Shown here: one piece after another, positions 23,217 through 32,033 of the stretch | Layout: each line of letters starts with the position of its first letter | Numbering within the stretch: position 1 is the stretch's first letter | NCBI GenBank assembly: GCA_964244295.1 | Contig: CAXTIG010000058.1 | Span: 1 to 32,446, forward strand | DNA: 32,446 bases | Source: JAJAZB01 sp964244295 | Lineage (GTDB): Bacteria; Bacteroidota; Bacteroidia; Cytophagales; Spirosomataceae | Direction: 5' to 3' | Position numbers and translations under genes: made by a program | Notes under the pieces: generated by a model | What the model was told of the DNA's origin: nothing | Seen by the model: only the letters and a program-made list of their open reading frames with translations | The model's database searches: none

Positions 23217-24683
23217 TTAGTTAGAAAAACCGTTCGCGAGGCGGGACGAATCGGCGGGAATTGTCCTTGCAGCCGGGGTTTTGACGGGTTCAGGAACCAG
23301 CACCCGAACGAGCCGCTGCATCAGGTTTTGGAAAAACGAAGCCGTGCCCGGCCCGTACCAATTCATGGTGTAGGTTTCGTAGGCATCGCGGTTCCAGTAC
23401 TTGTCGGGAGTGACGTAGCCCAGGTAGCCGCCGTTGAAACTGGTGATCATCAGGTTGACGCCGCGCTCGCGGGCGGTGGCCCCAAAGCCGGCCGTTAGTT
23501 CGCCCGAAAAATCGCAGGGCGTACCCAGCAGTACGGTGTTCCCTACGCGTAGGGCTTTCAGTTCGGCGGGGTAATCGCCGTACACGGCTTTCCAGAGCCA
23601 GTACCGCATTTTCAGGTTGCCCAACACCCGCCACTGCGGCTCGCGCAGCACCAGGGGCAGGGCCACGATGCGCAGGTTGCTGTCACTGCGGAGGGGAATG
23701 TTGCGAATTTCGCGCTGGATTTCGAGTTGCAGACCAAGAGCCTCGTTGCGGAGTTCCTCCCAGTCGGTTTTTCCTGCTTCGAGCGGGGCCATGCTGCCCA
23801 CCGCCCCAGCCATGTACTGGGCGAAGTTGACCGTTTTCTGCTTTTCGAGCGAATCGACCAGGGCACCGGGCCAGTCACGGGATAGCACCACCTGGTTGGG
23901 TTCGATGGTGGTAGAGTGGGCCGCGTAGGTAACCAGCAGGGCCGTTTCCCCAGAAATTTTCCGGATTTTCAACAAACGGATGTACGGGTCGACGGTGCCC
24001 TCATCGCCCACGAGCCGGTTATGCACCATATCGGCCTGATAAATCTGAGTGTAACCCGTCTGGGCGGGCATCAACCGGCGCTGGGCCACGGCAATGGCCT
24101 CGACGATGCGGTTGGCAATCCACTCCACCGTGGCGGGATTGAATTTTCCGGCGAACACCCAGCCCGCCGTGCGCTCGCCCCAGCCGCCGAGGCTGTTGTG
24201 GGTGTGGGTGGCTCCGAGGTAGGTGCGGTCGAGGCTGAGGCCGATGCGGGGTAATTTTTCGCGCAAGCGTTCGGTCACGGTGGGCGGAATGATCAGCAAG
24301 TCGGCGCTGACGATGGCGGTGCGGGTGGTACCGTTGTCGAACACGATGGCCCGCACGAACACCGAGTCGTGGATGCCGCCGTACACCTGCCCGTTGCGCA
24401 CGCCGTAACCCGCCGTGGGCGTGGGTTGGGCGGGCGTGAGGGCCACTTTTGCCCATCCGGCTTTCAGACTTGGAATTACCGAGTGATAACCCGGCAGACT
24501 GTCGGACACCAGGGCAGGCGAGGCTTTCCCCTCCAGTTTCCGCAGATTTTTCAGGGTTTCGAGGTTGGCCTCCGTTTCCAGGTAGGGCGTTGAACTGGCA
24601 GGTACCAGGCTGACGGCCAGAAAAAGGAGCACCAACCCCAATAAGCCAAGCAAGACGTACAGCAAAACACGAATCAGTTTCAT
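23217..24683 (-). CDS. Neutral/alkaline non-lysosomal ceramidase family protein
   Basis: This 488-residue protein has an N-terminal hydrophobic anchor (about 5-30, VLLYVLLGLLGLVLLFLAVS type), so it is probably inner-membrane anchored with a periplasmic catalytic part. The family is shown by AGYGVRNGQVYGGIHDSVFVR, the His-rich GATHTHNSLGGWGE, and VTYAAHSTTIEPNQVVLSRDWPG. True ceramidases hydrolyse N-acyl-sphingosine; many bacterial relatives have unproved substrates. The gene lies 117 bases upstream of nuoA on the same strand, separated by an inverted repeat. Confidence 0.85.
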   Translation of the reverse strand: MKLIRVLLYVLLGLLGLVLLFLAVSLVPASSTPYLETEANLETLKNLRKLEGKASPALVSDSLPGYHSVIPSLKAGWAKVALTPAQPTPTAGYGVRNGQVYGGIHDSVFVRAIVFDNGTTRTAIVSADLLIIPPTVTERLREKLPRIGLSLDRTYLGATHTHNSLGGWGERTAGWVFAGKFNPATVEWIANRIVEAIAVAQRRLMPAQTGYTQIYQADMVHNRLVGDEGTVDPYIRLLKIRKISGETALLVTYAAHSTTIEPNQVVLSRDWPGALVDSLEKQKTVNFAQYMAGAVGSMAPLEAGKTDWEELRNEALGLQLEIQREIRNIPLRSDSNLRIVALPLVLREPQWRVLGNLKMRYWLWKAVYGDYPAELKALRVGNTVLLGTPCDFSGELTAGFGATARERGVNLMITSFNGGYLGYVTPDKYWNRDAYETYTMNWYGPGTASFFQNLMQRLVRVLVPEPVKTPAARTIPADSSRLANGFSN

Positions 24684-24725
24684 AAATCAGGTGGGGTTGG
24701 GCAAGGGTACTCCAATTTCAAACGT

Positions 24726-24763
24726 AAAACGGCGGCGCGGGAGTTTACCCACGCCGCCGTTTT
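24726..24763 (-). terminator. Terminator after the DUF3299 gene
   Basis: AAAACGGCGGCG and its exact complement form a 12-bp stem. On the minus strand it ends in TTTT. It lies upstream of the ceramidase gene and just past the inverted repeat 24771-24854. It suggests that the ceramidase and nuo genes are transcribed apart from the DUF3299 gene. Confidence 0.8.
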
Positions 24764-24770
24764 GGTTTTT

Positions 24771-24854
24771 GGTTTACAGTTTTTGGTTTATGGTTCTTGA
24801 TGATTCGTCGAAGCAGTTAGACGACAAGGAATCATAAACCAAAAACTGTAAACC
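24771..24854. repeat. Inverted, word-tandem repeat after the DUF3299 gene
   Basis: Arms 24771-24799 and 24826-24854 match at 26 of 29 positions. The 7-base words are GGTTTAC, AGTTTTT, GGTTTAT and GGTTCTT. It begins three bases past the DUF3299 stop codon. Confidence 0.88.
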
Positions 24855-24857
24855 TGT

Positions 24858-25331
24858 TTACTCGCCGTACGAAATCTCGGCGTTTTGTAGAATGTAATTC
24901 AGCTCGTAAATGTCCGAAGCGTTGAGTTTGAGGGTGCCTTTGAAGGTCTGCACCTCGTCGGTTTTAAACCGACGACCGGGTTTTTTCAGCTTCAGCGCCA
25001 TCACCGACTCCGGTCCGCCGCCGCCGCAGAAAAAGCACTGGCTGTAGGGAAAAGCCGACAACACAAACTGGTTACTCTCCACGTCCACCGGAATCAGGTA
25101 GCCCTTGATGGTGACTTCCTTGCCTTCGAGTTTCTGGATGTTCGGGCCGAAAGTGGGGTAGAGCATGTAAATGCTTTCTTCGGGATACCATTTTTTCTTG
25201 AACGTCACGTCGCGCAGGGTTTCCCAGGTGACTTTGGCCGGGTCGGCGGCCAGGGGCAGCGGGCGGCTCGTGAAGGCGCTGAGGCTCAAACCCGCAAGCA
25301 GTAAAATAACAGTGGAACGAAAGGGCTTCAT
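24858..25331 (-). CDS. DUF3299-like exported protein
   Basis: From ATG 25331 (MKPFRSTVILLL) the protein has 157 residues with a signal peptide. The family pattern is EGKEVTIKGYLIPVDV followed by FVLSAFPYSQCFFCGGGG and the DEVQTFKGTLKLN region. The CxxC and following glycines suggest a metal- or thiol-binding site. The function is unknown. It follows the plug-fusion gene with a 145-base gap and is closed by a terminator. Confidence 0.78.
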   Translation of the reverse strand: MKPFRSTVILLLAGLSLSAFTSRPLPLAADPAKVTWETLRDVTFKKKWYPEESIYMLYPTFGPNIQKLEGKEVTIKGYLIPVDVESNQFVLSAFPYSQCFFCGGGGPESVMALKLKKPGRRFKTDEVQTFKGTLKLNASDIYELNYILQNAEISYGE

Positions 25332-25476
25332 GATTGAAAGTAGCAAGGTTGACGACGGCAAAACTCAAAACGCCCGGCCTGGGTTCAAAAATACATACGG
25401 AGGGGAGTTAACGCAAGATGACGGTGAAGATCAGCCGTTAACCCTGCTTTTTCCTGGCCGGTGGTTTTTCTCCGAA

Positions 25477-28400
25477 TCACCCCGCCCTCGGCACGTTCAC
25501 CACCCGTTCCACGGCCACCGGTTGCCCGTCGGCGGTGATGCCCTGCACGGTGATGCGTAGTCTCCGGACCACGTCTGACAGGGGAAACGCGATGGTCACG
25601 ATTCCTCGGTCGTTGGTGGTCAGCAGTGGATTCCAGTACAGCACGTCGCGGCGGTCGACTTGGACGGGTGCTCCACCGGCTTCGTCATACCGGGGCACGT
25701 AAAATTCGTGCTGGGTCGGGAAGCCGTACACCGTCAGGTCGCCCGAACCGGCGGCGTTGTTTTTACGGAAAACGGCTTTCTTCGAAAAAAACGCGATGAC
25801 CCCCGCCCCACCCCGTGCGCCATAGATCGCCGCACTGCTGTTTTTCAGTACTTCGATTCGCTCGATTTCAGCGGGATTTGTGAAGACAAGCTGATCCACA
25901 TCAACGTACACACCATCCAGTAAGTAAAGGGGAGGGACGGCACCTTGAAGCGTACCAATGCCTCGGATGATAACCGTGGTGCCCGTTACCTGCACGCCCG
26001 CTACCTTGCCTTGGAGCATTTGGAACACATCCGTGTACTGAGCGCTGTTTTCGTCAAAAATCAAGGTAGCATCCGCCGTGCCGTGCAGGCTGGCGCGCCG
26101 GGCCTCTCGGTCGTCGGGGAGCTTGGTGGCCCGCACGGTGACACCAGCCAGGAGTTGGGCGTCGCCATCCCGATACGAATCAGGCCCAGTTTGTTGGCGG
26201 AGCCGGGCCGTTTCCCAGCCGCGCGCGGCGGGTTTCCAGCCGGGCCAGGGCGTTGAATCCGGCCCGAACCGCCCGTCGGGCGCATCGAGGCGCACGGTGG
26301 CGTCGAGGGTTTTAAAAAAATCGTCCATCACGCGGGGCCGCAACCGCACGGTGTCCCGGAGCAGTAAGCCACCCATCCGAAAGTTGCCTGCCGAGTCGGC
26401 GCGGGCCGAAAACGCGACCGGCTGGCTGGCACTGGTCGAAGTCAGGATCACGTTGACTCCTGGAAGCGGTCGGCCCCGTCGGTCGAGTACCCGGCCCCGT
26501 AGCACCAGCCCCCCAAGCGAATCGACCCGGACTGCGGACTGGCTCAACCGCCGCCAGCCCTGGGTGAGCAGCAGGTCGTCGAGCGCCCGGCGGGTGCCGG
26601 GCTGCGTATCGCGCAGGTACGCGTTGGGATTTTCAATGCGCCCGCGCAAGGCGCTGGTCAGCAGCAGGTGGGTGCGGAGGTCGGCAGTCAGGGAATCGGG
26701 TGGAACTTGATCGGCATCCGTCACCGCAACCGACCCCGCAATGACGGCGGGGGCCTCGGTACCGTCGATCAGGCGGAGGGCAAACACGGCCCGTTCGCGG
26801 GGCTGGTACTGCGGCTTGCCCGCCGTGAGCGACAAACGCGCCGGGGGCATCCGTTCGGGCACGAAGGCCAGTCGCTCGGCCCAGGGCCGTCCGGCGGCAT
26901 CGAACAGCGTCACCTGGCACACGCCCGGTGGCAGGGCCCCCGTGGGAAGGTCGAGTTGGGCACTCCCGTTTTGCAGCATTAGTTTGGCCTGTCGCCGCAC
27001 CTGCCCCCGGCTTTTCACCAATAGGTACACAGCCTGCTGGGCGTACTGCTTTGAAGCGCGTACCCGTAAGCGGAATCGGGTCGAATCACTGACCGCGTCG
27101 ACGCCCAGCGTAAGGCCCTCCGGTTCGGGAAAAGGAAGGGGAAGCACGTGCGACACGGTGTCCATATCCAGGCGCACAACGGCGCGGTAGCGTTGACCAG
27201 GCAATGGCGTAAACGCCACGCTGCCCATGCCCACGGGGTTCGTGACCAGCCGGGCAACGGCCTGGCCCGCCGAATCAAGAATGCTGCACTTTACGCGCCG
27301 TCCCCGACCGGTGCGGTCGAGTGCTTTTACGCCCAGCCGGGCGGGAAGTCCTGCTACCCAGCGCCCTCCTTCGGGTAAAAACTGGACGTCGAAACCATCA
27401 GCGGCCGGAGGAGGGGCGCTGACTTCCGGCGATTTTAAGCCGTTTTGAATGAATACGGTGCGTTCAAACGCGGGTTGAAACGCATCCCGCCCGGCATCCG
27501 GGTAGGCCCGGAGTCGGTACACCCCCGCTGCCAGCGAGTCCGAAAGCCGGAACTCTCCCGCCGCCCGGCCTTCGCTGACCCCTTGCCACTGGTGCCGCAC
27601 CAGTTGACCCGCCGGGGTTAGCAACTCCACGTGCAGCGCCGGACTGCGTTCGGGGGTACCGGGGTCCGCCCGCCGGAATTGAGGCGTGGTGGGGTCGAGT
27701 ACGTAGGCACTCAGCCAGAGCCGATCGCCCGTGGTGTAAATCGGTTTGTCGACGTGCAGAAACACGGCGGAGGGCGGCGTTTGAAGGGCTTGGAGCCGAC
27801 CCAGCGAATCGAGGCGCTGGTCGGTTGCGAGAACGGCGACTTCAGCCGGGGCCTGACCCTTCGCCGGAGCGGCTTCCTGGCCGGTGGGTCGCCAGTCGGC
27901 GGGAAGCAGTGCCGCCAACCGATCGCCGCCGAGGTAGCCTCGTATTTCCAGGCCCTGGGGGCGGGTTACCCAGCCGTCGGTGGTGACCACGGCGCTGCCC
28001 TGCGGCAACTTCAGCAGCGAGTACGCAAAAGGCATATCGCGGTAGGGTGACTGGCGGGAGTTGAGTTTGGTGTAGAAAATTTCCAGCGGGTTTTTTAACA
28101 CAAATCGGCGTTCAAACGGTAAATCACCGGGTAAAAACAGGCTGTCGGCCTGAATCGCCGTGGAGCGTTGGCGCTGACTTTCAAACAAAAGAATCGGACT
28201 GATGGCATCGTTGGGAACCCTGAAATCGGTTTGGTACACCAAAAAGCCCTCCTGTTCGTACGTACCAGCGATCAAACTGGCCAGCAGGTGACGCGTGGAA
28301 CCTCGGTAGGCCGCTTGTCGGGCCCGTTGCCAGCGTTCGGCCTGGGTGGGGGTTTCGGGGTTTAATTCCTCGAACCGCGTGGTACCGGCAAAGTAGGTGA

Positions 28401-28977
28401 TGCGCCGGTCGGTATCGAAGTAGAGCAGGTCGTAGTGCAGCCGGTAGCCCAGCGCCCGGTTTTCGATGATCAACGGCTCGGTGGCCTGCGCCAGCAAGTG
28501 CCCGGCTTTTTCCGAAAACTCAATCGTCCGCCCGTTTGAAATTTCACATTGATTAGCCAGCGGGGTTTCACCGAGCAAGGCGTCTTTGAATCGCCTGAAT
28601 TGCCGTTGCCAGGTTTTACTGCCTTTGGCGGTCACCGTCACGGCGTTGAGCAGCGCGGCGCTGGGTTTCAGGACGAGATTTACCGTTGGAAAGAGGCCGC
28701 CGGTGAGCCGAATCTTTTGCCGGGCAGGTTGGTAACCGAGGTACGAAGCCACCACCTCGATCGTGCCGAGCGGCACGCCCGTCAGGCGGTAGTACCCCTG
28801 ATCGTCGGTGGTGGTGCCCCGGGTGCTGGCGTTGATAAACACGCTGGCAAAGGGCAACGGCTGGCCGGTGGTGGCGTCGGTGACGCGGCCCCTGAGCGCC
28901 GGAGCGGGTTGCGGCTGGCCGAAAACGGTCCCGGCGCTCAGGCCGGTTAGCCAGAAGAGGAAGAGAACGTTTCGCAT
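25477..28977 (-). CDS. Carboxypeptidase-regulatory/MG2/TonB-plug fusion protein
   Basis: From ATG 28977 (MRNVLFLFWL, signal peptide to about residue 20) the protein has 1166 residues. Domain order: CarboxypepD_reg-like (GRVTDATTGQPLPFASVFIN, about 28-110); a long middle part with an MG2 macroglobulin pattern near FLHVDKPIYTTGDRLWLSAY; a second carboxypeptidase-regulatory domain (RGRVLDRRGRPLPGVNVILT); a TonB-receptor plug (DVFQMLQGKVAGVQVTG to IERIEVLKNSSAAIYGARGG); and a tail resembling the A2M 'W-P ... F' region (YWNPLLTTNDRGIVTIAFPL). No beta-barrel follows the plug. It may be an outer-membrane or periplasmic partner of a SusC-like transporter; that role is inference. Confidence 0.85.
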   Translation of the reverse strand: MRNVLFLFWLTGLSAGTVFGQPQPAPALRGRVTDATTGQPLPFASVFINASTRGTTTDDQGYYRLTGVPLGTIEVVASYLGYQPARQKIRLTGGLFPTVNLVLKPSAALLNAVTVTAKGSKTWQRQFRRFKDALLGETPLANQCEISNGRTIEFSEKAGHLLAQATEPLIIENRALGYRLHYDLLYFDTDRRITYFAGTTRFEELNPETPTQAERWQRARQAAYRGSTRHLLASLIAGTYEQEGFLVYQTDFRVPNDAISPILLFESQRQRSTAIQADSLFLPGDLPFERRFVLKNPLEIFYTKLNSRQSPYRDMPFAYSLLKLPQGSAVVTTDGWVTRPQGLEIRGYLGGDRLAALLPADWRPTGQEAAPAKGQAPAEVAVLATDQRLDSLGRLQALQTPPSAVFLHVDKPIYTTGDRLWLSAYVLDPTTPQFRRADPGTPERSPALHVELLTPAGQLVRHQWQGVSEGRAAGEFRLSDSLAAGVYRLRAYPDAGRDAFQPAFERTVFIQNGLKSPEVSAPPPAADGFDVQFLPEGGRWVAGLPARLGVKALDRTGRGRRVKCSILDSAGQAVARLVTNPVGMGSVAFTPLPGQRYRAVVRLDMDTVSHVLPLPFPEPEGLTLGVDAVSDSTRFRLRVRASKQYAQQAVYLLVKSRGQVRRQAKLMLQNGSAQLDLPTGALPPGVCQVTLFDAAGRPWAERLAFVPERMPPARLSLTAGKPQYQPRERAVFALRLIDGTEAPAVIAGSVAVTDADQVPPDSLTADLRTHLLLTSALRGRIENPNAYLRDTQPGTRRALDDLLLTQGWRRLSQSAVRVDSLGGLVLRGRVLDRRGRPLPGVNVILTSTSASQPVAFSARADSAGNFRMGGLLLRDTVRLRPRVMDDFFKTLDATVRLDAPDGRFGPDSTPWPGWKPAARGWETARLRQQTGPDSYRDGDAQLLAGVTVRATKLPDDREARRASLHGTADATLIFDENSAQYTDVFQMLQGKVAGVQVTGTTVIIRGIGTLQGAVPPLYLLDGVYVDVDQLVFTNPAEIERIEVLKNSSAAIYGARGGAGVIAFFSKKAVFRKNNAAGSGDLTVYGFPTQHEFYVPRYDEAGGAPVQVDRRDVLYWNPLLTTNDRGIVTIAFPLSDVVRRLRITVQGITADGQPVAVERVVNVPRAG

Positions 28978-29045
28978 ACCGCTGCGGTGAAAGGGGCCGC
29001 TTTTTTCGTGCCGAACGAATTGCGGCGGGTGAACCAACTCCGGTT

Positions 29046-30290
29046 TCAGGGATACAACAGGTACTTTTTGCGCATCGTTTTAAAAGCCGAGAGGCCCGGT
29101 TCCCAGCTCTGACGAATTTCCTGCTCGGTTTTCCCCGCGATGATTTGTTGCTTCAGGGCCTCCGTGCCGGCCAGTTTATTGAAGTCGTTCATCTCCTTGT
29201 TTTGCGTAAAATCGAAGAATTTTTCTTTCGCCGGATACGCCGCGTACAGATCCATCAACCACTTCAGGTTCAGTCGTTTCGTTTGGCGGAATTCCCCGGT
29301 GTCGTAGTTCCGTAGATCCAGGCCGTAGCAGTCCGTATCCTCGTGGAGTGGGTTTACTTTCATGCCTTTGATGCTGACCGGGCGGAACGAAAACGGATAT
29401 TTTCCCTTGAAAGCCGGAGCGCCCAGCACCGTAAACGGGTGGTACGTACCCCGGCCCTGGCTGACGATCGTTCCCTCGAACAAACACACGCTGGGGTAAA
29501 GTAACACCGATTGCGGGGTGTTGAGGTTGGGCGAGGGCATCACGGGCAGTTCGTAGGGCGTGTCGTGCGTGTAATTGGCCACGTGAATGAGGCGGAGTTT
29601 GCACCGGGCTTTTCCGGCCAGCCAGCCTTCGCCGTTGAGCAGTTGAGCAAACTCGGCGATGGTCATTCCGTGGGTGATGGGGATGCGGTGCATCCCGATT
29701 CCCGAATGAAGGTGGTCTTCCAGAAGGGGGCCGTCCACGTAAAACCCGTTTGGATTGGGGCGGTCTAAAATCATCAATTCCTTGCCCTGCTCGGCGCAGG
29801 CTTCCATCACGTACTGAAGGGTGTTGATGTAGGTGTAAAACCGCGCACCCACGTCCTGGATGTCGTAAATCAGCAGGTCTACATCCGCCAGTTGTTCTTT
29901 CGTGGGTCGCCGGTTTTTACCGTAGAGGGAAATAACGGGGATGCCCGTGTTGGGATCGACCCCGTCGGCCACCTTTTCTCCGTTGCTGGCATTGCCCCGA
30001 AACCCGTGCTCCGGCCCGAAAATCCGGACGACGTCGACGCCCAGGCTGACCAGGCTATCCACGCTCGGTTTTTTGCCGATGATGGACGTGGGGTTGACGA
30101 CCATCCCGATGCGTTTTCCCCGGAGATAGGGCAAGTAAGCGGCGGTTTGGTCGGCACCGGTAGCCAACGGCTTGGCCTCGGCCTGAACCGCGAAACGGAT
30201 GGGTGCGGGTTGAAAGCCGGTCGACGAGTGCGGTACCGGGAGCAGAAAGGCCGGTGCCAACAGGAGCAGAGTGGAGAAAGTTGGTTTCAC
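29046..30290 (-). CDS. namZ: Exo-beta-N-acetylmuramidase NamZ (DUF1343)
   Basis: This 414-residue exported protein matches DUF1343/NamZ (GH171): FGPEHGFRGNASNGEKV, LLIYDIQDVGARFYTYINTL, LDRPNPNG, and SQGRGTYHPFTVLGAP. NamZ removes terminal MurNAc from peptidoglycan fragments, feeding cell-wall recycling. The signal peptide is MKPTFSTLLLLAPAFLLPVP. The GTG start at 30290 is used. It is 68 bases upstream of the plug-fusion gene on the same strand, so they may be co-transcribed. Confidence 0.9.
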   Translation of the reverse strand: MKPTFSTLLLLAPAFLLPVPHSSTGFQPAPIRFAVQAEAKPLATGADQTAAYLPYLRGKRIGMVVNPTSIIGKKPSVDSLVSLGVDVVRIFGPEHGFRGNASNGEKVADGVDPNTGIPVISLYGKNRRPTKEQLADVDLLIYDIQDVGARFYTYINTLQYVMEACAEQGKELMILDRPNPNGFYVDGPLLEDHLHSGIGMHRIPITHGMTIAEFAQLLNGEGWLAGKARCKLRLIHVANYTHDTPYELPVMPSPNLNTPQSVLLYPSVCLFEGTIVSQGRGTYHPFTVLGAPAFKGKYPFSFRPVSIKGMKVNPLHEDTDCYGLDLRNYDTGEFRQTKRLNLKWLMDLYAAYPAKEKFFDFTQNKEMNDFNKLAGTEALKQQIIAGKTEQEIRQSWEPGLSAFKTMRKKYLLYP

Positions 30291-30326
30291 GGTGTTGTGG
30301 CTGCGGTAAATGGAGTGGTAGCGGGC

Positions 30327-30798
30327 CTAAAGTTGGGCACAAATTTGCAGGTTTCCGCGACCGGCTCCGGCATCGGCACGGAGGCGGTTGCGCCGGGGAT
30401 GAATAACGTGCTGATTCCGGCGGGAATCCTCGCCGTAACGGGCTACAAACTCCGCATCGTGAGCAGCACCCCGGTGGTGACGAGCGCGGTAACCGCGAAT
30501 TTTAAAGGGAAAGCCTGCGGCCAAAACCGGAAAATTTCACCCAAAGAAACCGGCCTGCGGGGGGCGTCAGCCCCAACCCGGCTACCGACGGACGGCTGCG
30601 GATTCCTAGTTCGGGAGCCTCAGGGCAGGAGTTGCGGGTGGAATTGTTCAACGGAATGGGGCAACCACTGCGGGAGTAAACCATCGGGCAGGCGGCGGAG
30701 GAAGAGGGGCTGGCGTGGGACATTGCCCGCCAGCCCCAGGGTTTGTAACTGCGGCGGGCGGGACGAAGGACGTGAAAACGCTGAAGGTGTTGCGGTAG
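30327..30798 (+). pseudogene. Decayed T9SS cargo: adhesin-type domain plus C-terminal sorting signal
   Basis: One frame reads GLKLGTNLQVSATGSGIGTE ... NNVLIPAGILAVTGYKLRIVSS, matching a beta-sandwich domain repeated in large Cytophagales surface proteins. A frameshift later, from 30566, the sequence reads VSPNPATDGRLRIPSS, ELRVELFNGMGQPLRE, a TAA at 30677, IARQPQGL, then a TAA at 30746 where Tyr is expected. A further frameshift gives KDVKTLKVLR with a stop at 30796-30798. Together this is a T9SS type-A sorting domain broken by two stops and at least two shifts, and its 5' part is missing. It is a dead remnant. Confidence 0.8.
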
Positions 30799-30812
30799 GT
30801 TTCATCAATCAA

Positions 30813-30927
30813 TCGGACGGACTGGGCTTCCTTGCTTCAAGCCGTCCGACTGGTAAACACGAGGCGGCAGGTGCGGGGCTAAAGCCAAATGCTTATCGTT
30901 CCCAGTTGGCATTTGGCTTTACCCCGC
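30813..30927. repeat. Two inverted repeats after the T9SS pseudogene
   Basis: TCGGACGG (30813-30820) pairs with 30842-30849. A stronger stem-loop pairs 30873-30892 with 30909-30927, interrupted by one extra C, around a 16-base loop. The arm carries GGGGCTAAAGCCAAATGC. No T-tract follows. Confidence 0.7.
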
Positions 30928-31318
30928 CATCGAAGGGGAGACGTAACGAATAGGCATTCGAAGATGGAGTAGGTAAAACCCGCTTCTGAACGCAAAAAAG
31001 CAGATTAAAAAATTTATTTTTAAAATAGTTGCACTGAATTATTTTTTAGTTGTACAATTGTCACGACTTCATTGATAAACACTTCTGCCTATGAGCCGCA
31101 CACTCACTCGCACATCTTTCGCTTGTCTCTTTTTATTATGCCCAACTTAATCTTTCAATCATTCAAAGGATTTAATTCTCCTTGATAATATTGAGAGTTA
31201 AAGGCCCTATCTTAATAAGGTTTAGCTTAACTATCGCTTCAATTTCTCGCAATCAAAGCACTTAAGAGCTATAAGGTGCTCTTTAATGTAATTCTTTTAC
31301 TTCTGCTTAAGCACAGAT
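30928..31318. other. AT-rich gap without a gene
   Basis: GC content drops sharply after about 30,960. The gap holds no gene I can support. It contains a weak candidate promoter (31029-31060) and otherwise only AT-rich sequence leading to the next gene. The drop in GC marks the left boundary of a foreign-looking segment. Confidence 0.6.
31029..31060 (+). promoter_or_regulatory. Weak Bacteroidota-type promoter candidate
   Basis: TTG at 31029-31031 and TACAATTG at 31053-31060 resemble the -33 TTG and -7 TAnnTTTG elements with one mismatch and 21-base spacing. It would leave a 5' leader of about 250 bases before the gene at 31319. Chance occurrence in AT-rich DNA is likely enough to keep confidence low. 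Confidence 0.25.
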
Positions 31319-32011
31319 ATGAACAGATTTTCAAGAATACTCATTTTCTCTTTTCTACTCACAAAGTTCTTTTTCTGCAACGGTCAGGATAGTATTTCTC
31401 ATCGAACATTCATCGAAAATAAAGCAAAATGGGAATTTGGCTATAACCCTCTTTTTTGGACAGGAAACAGTGTTCTTGCCAGTCCTTATACATTTATAAT
31501 TAAAAAATATGATTTTAGATCATCAAGCAAGGTAACTGCATATAGATTTAAAATATCTACAATGGGTACTAATGTTCTAAGCAACACTGTATCAGGCTCA
31601 AATATAAGCAATTCAAGCGCCAATAATTATAGTTTTGATTTAAAGATGTTTCTTGGAAAAGAATGGGATATACGTTTTGAAAAGGTTGTGTTTTTCTACG
31701 GAACTGACATTATGTTTCACATAGTAAATGAGAACAAAATTGGGTATGATAGTAACGGTATTTTGTCCTCCAAAACCAATTCAGGTTATTATGAAATTGG
31801 AATTAATCCAGTAATAGGAGGCAAGTATTTATTATCGCCTCGTTTGTCGTTAACAGTTGAAACTGGATTACTCACTTGGTACAATAAAGGTAAAACCACC
31901 AATAAAATTGATCTCAATACGCCTCGCTACAGTATTGTTAATAATGAAACTGAATATGTATCTTACATTTTCTACCCAGTAAACGGTATTTATCTAAGCT
32001 TTCACTTTTAA
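31319..32011 (+). CDS. Secreted or outer-membrane protein, function unknown
   Basis: This 230-residue protein begins with a signal peptide (MNRFSRILIFSFLLTKFFFC, with the Cys at 20 giving a possible lipoprotein-like site). The mature part alternates hydrophobic and polar residues and ends in YFSF-type aromatic strands (NGIYLSFHF), as in small outer-membrane beta-barrels. No family is recognised. GC content is far below the core of the window, suggesting recent acquisition. The next gene starts 22 bases later. Confidence 0.7.
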   Translation: MNRFSRILIFSFLLTKFFFCNGQDSISHRTFIENKAKWEFGYNPLFWTGNSVLASPYTFIIKKYDFRSSSKVTAYRFKISTMGTNVLSNTVSGSNISNSSANNYSFDLKMFLGKEWDIRFEKVVFFYGTDIMFHIVNENKIGYDSNGILSSKTNSGYYEIGINPVIGGKYLLSPRLSLTVETGLLTWYNKGKTTNKIDLNTPRYSIVNNETEYVSYIFYPVNGIYLSFHF

Positions 32012-32033
32012 ACACCTAAAAACTTCAACCCCT

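Noticed and set aside
24684..24725. Promoter for the ceramidase and nuo genes
   Set aside because: A TACCCTTG-like -7 box can be read on the minus strand, but no TTG lies at the right spacing.
29892..30953. 353-residue + strand frame taken as one intact gene
   Set aside because: Its first 400 bases are antisense to NamZ and its end covers a frame-shifted T9SS remnant; only the part after about 30327 carries true protein signal.
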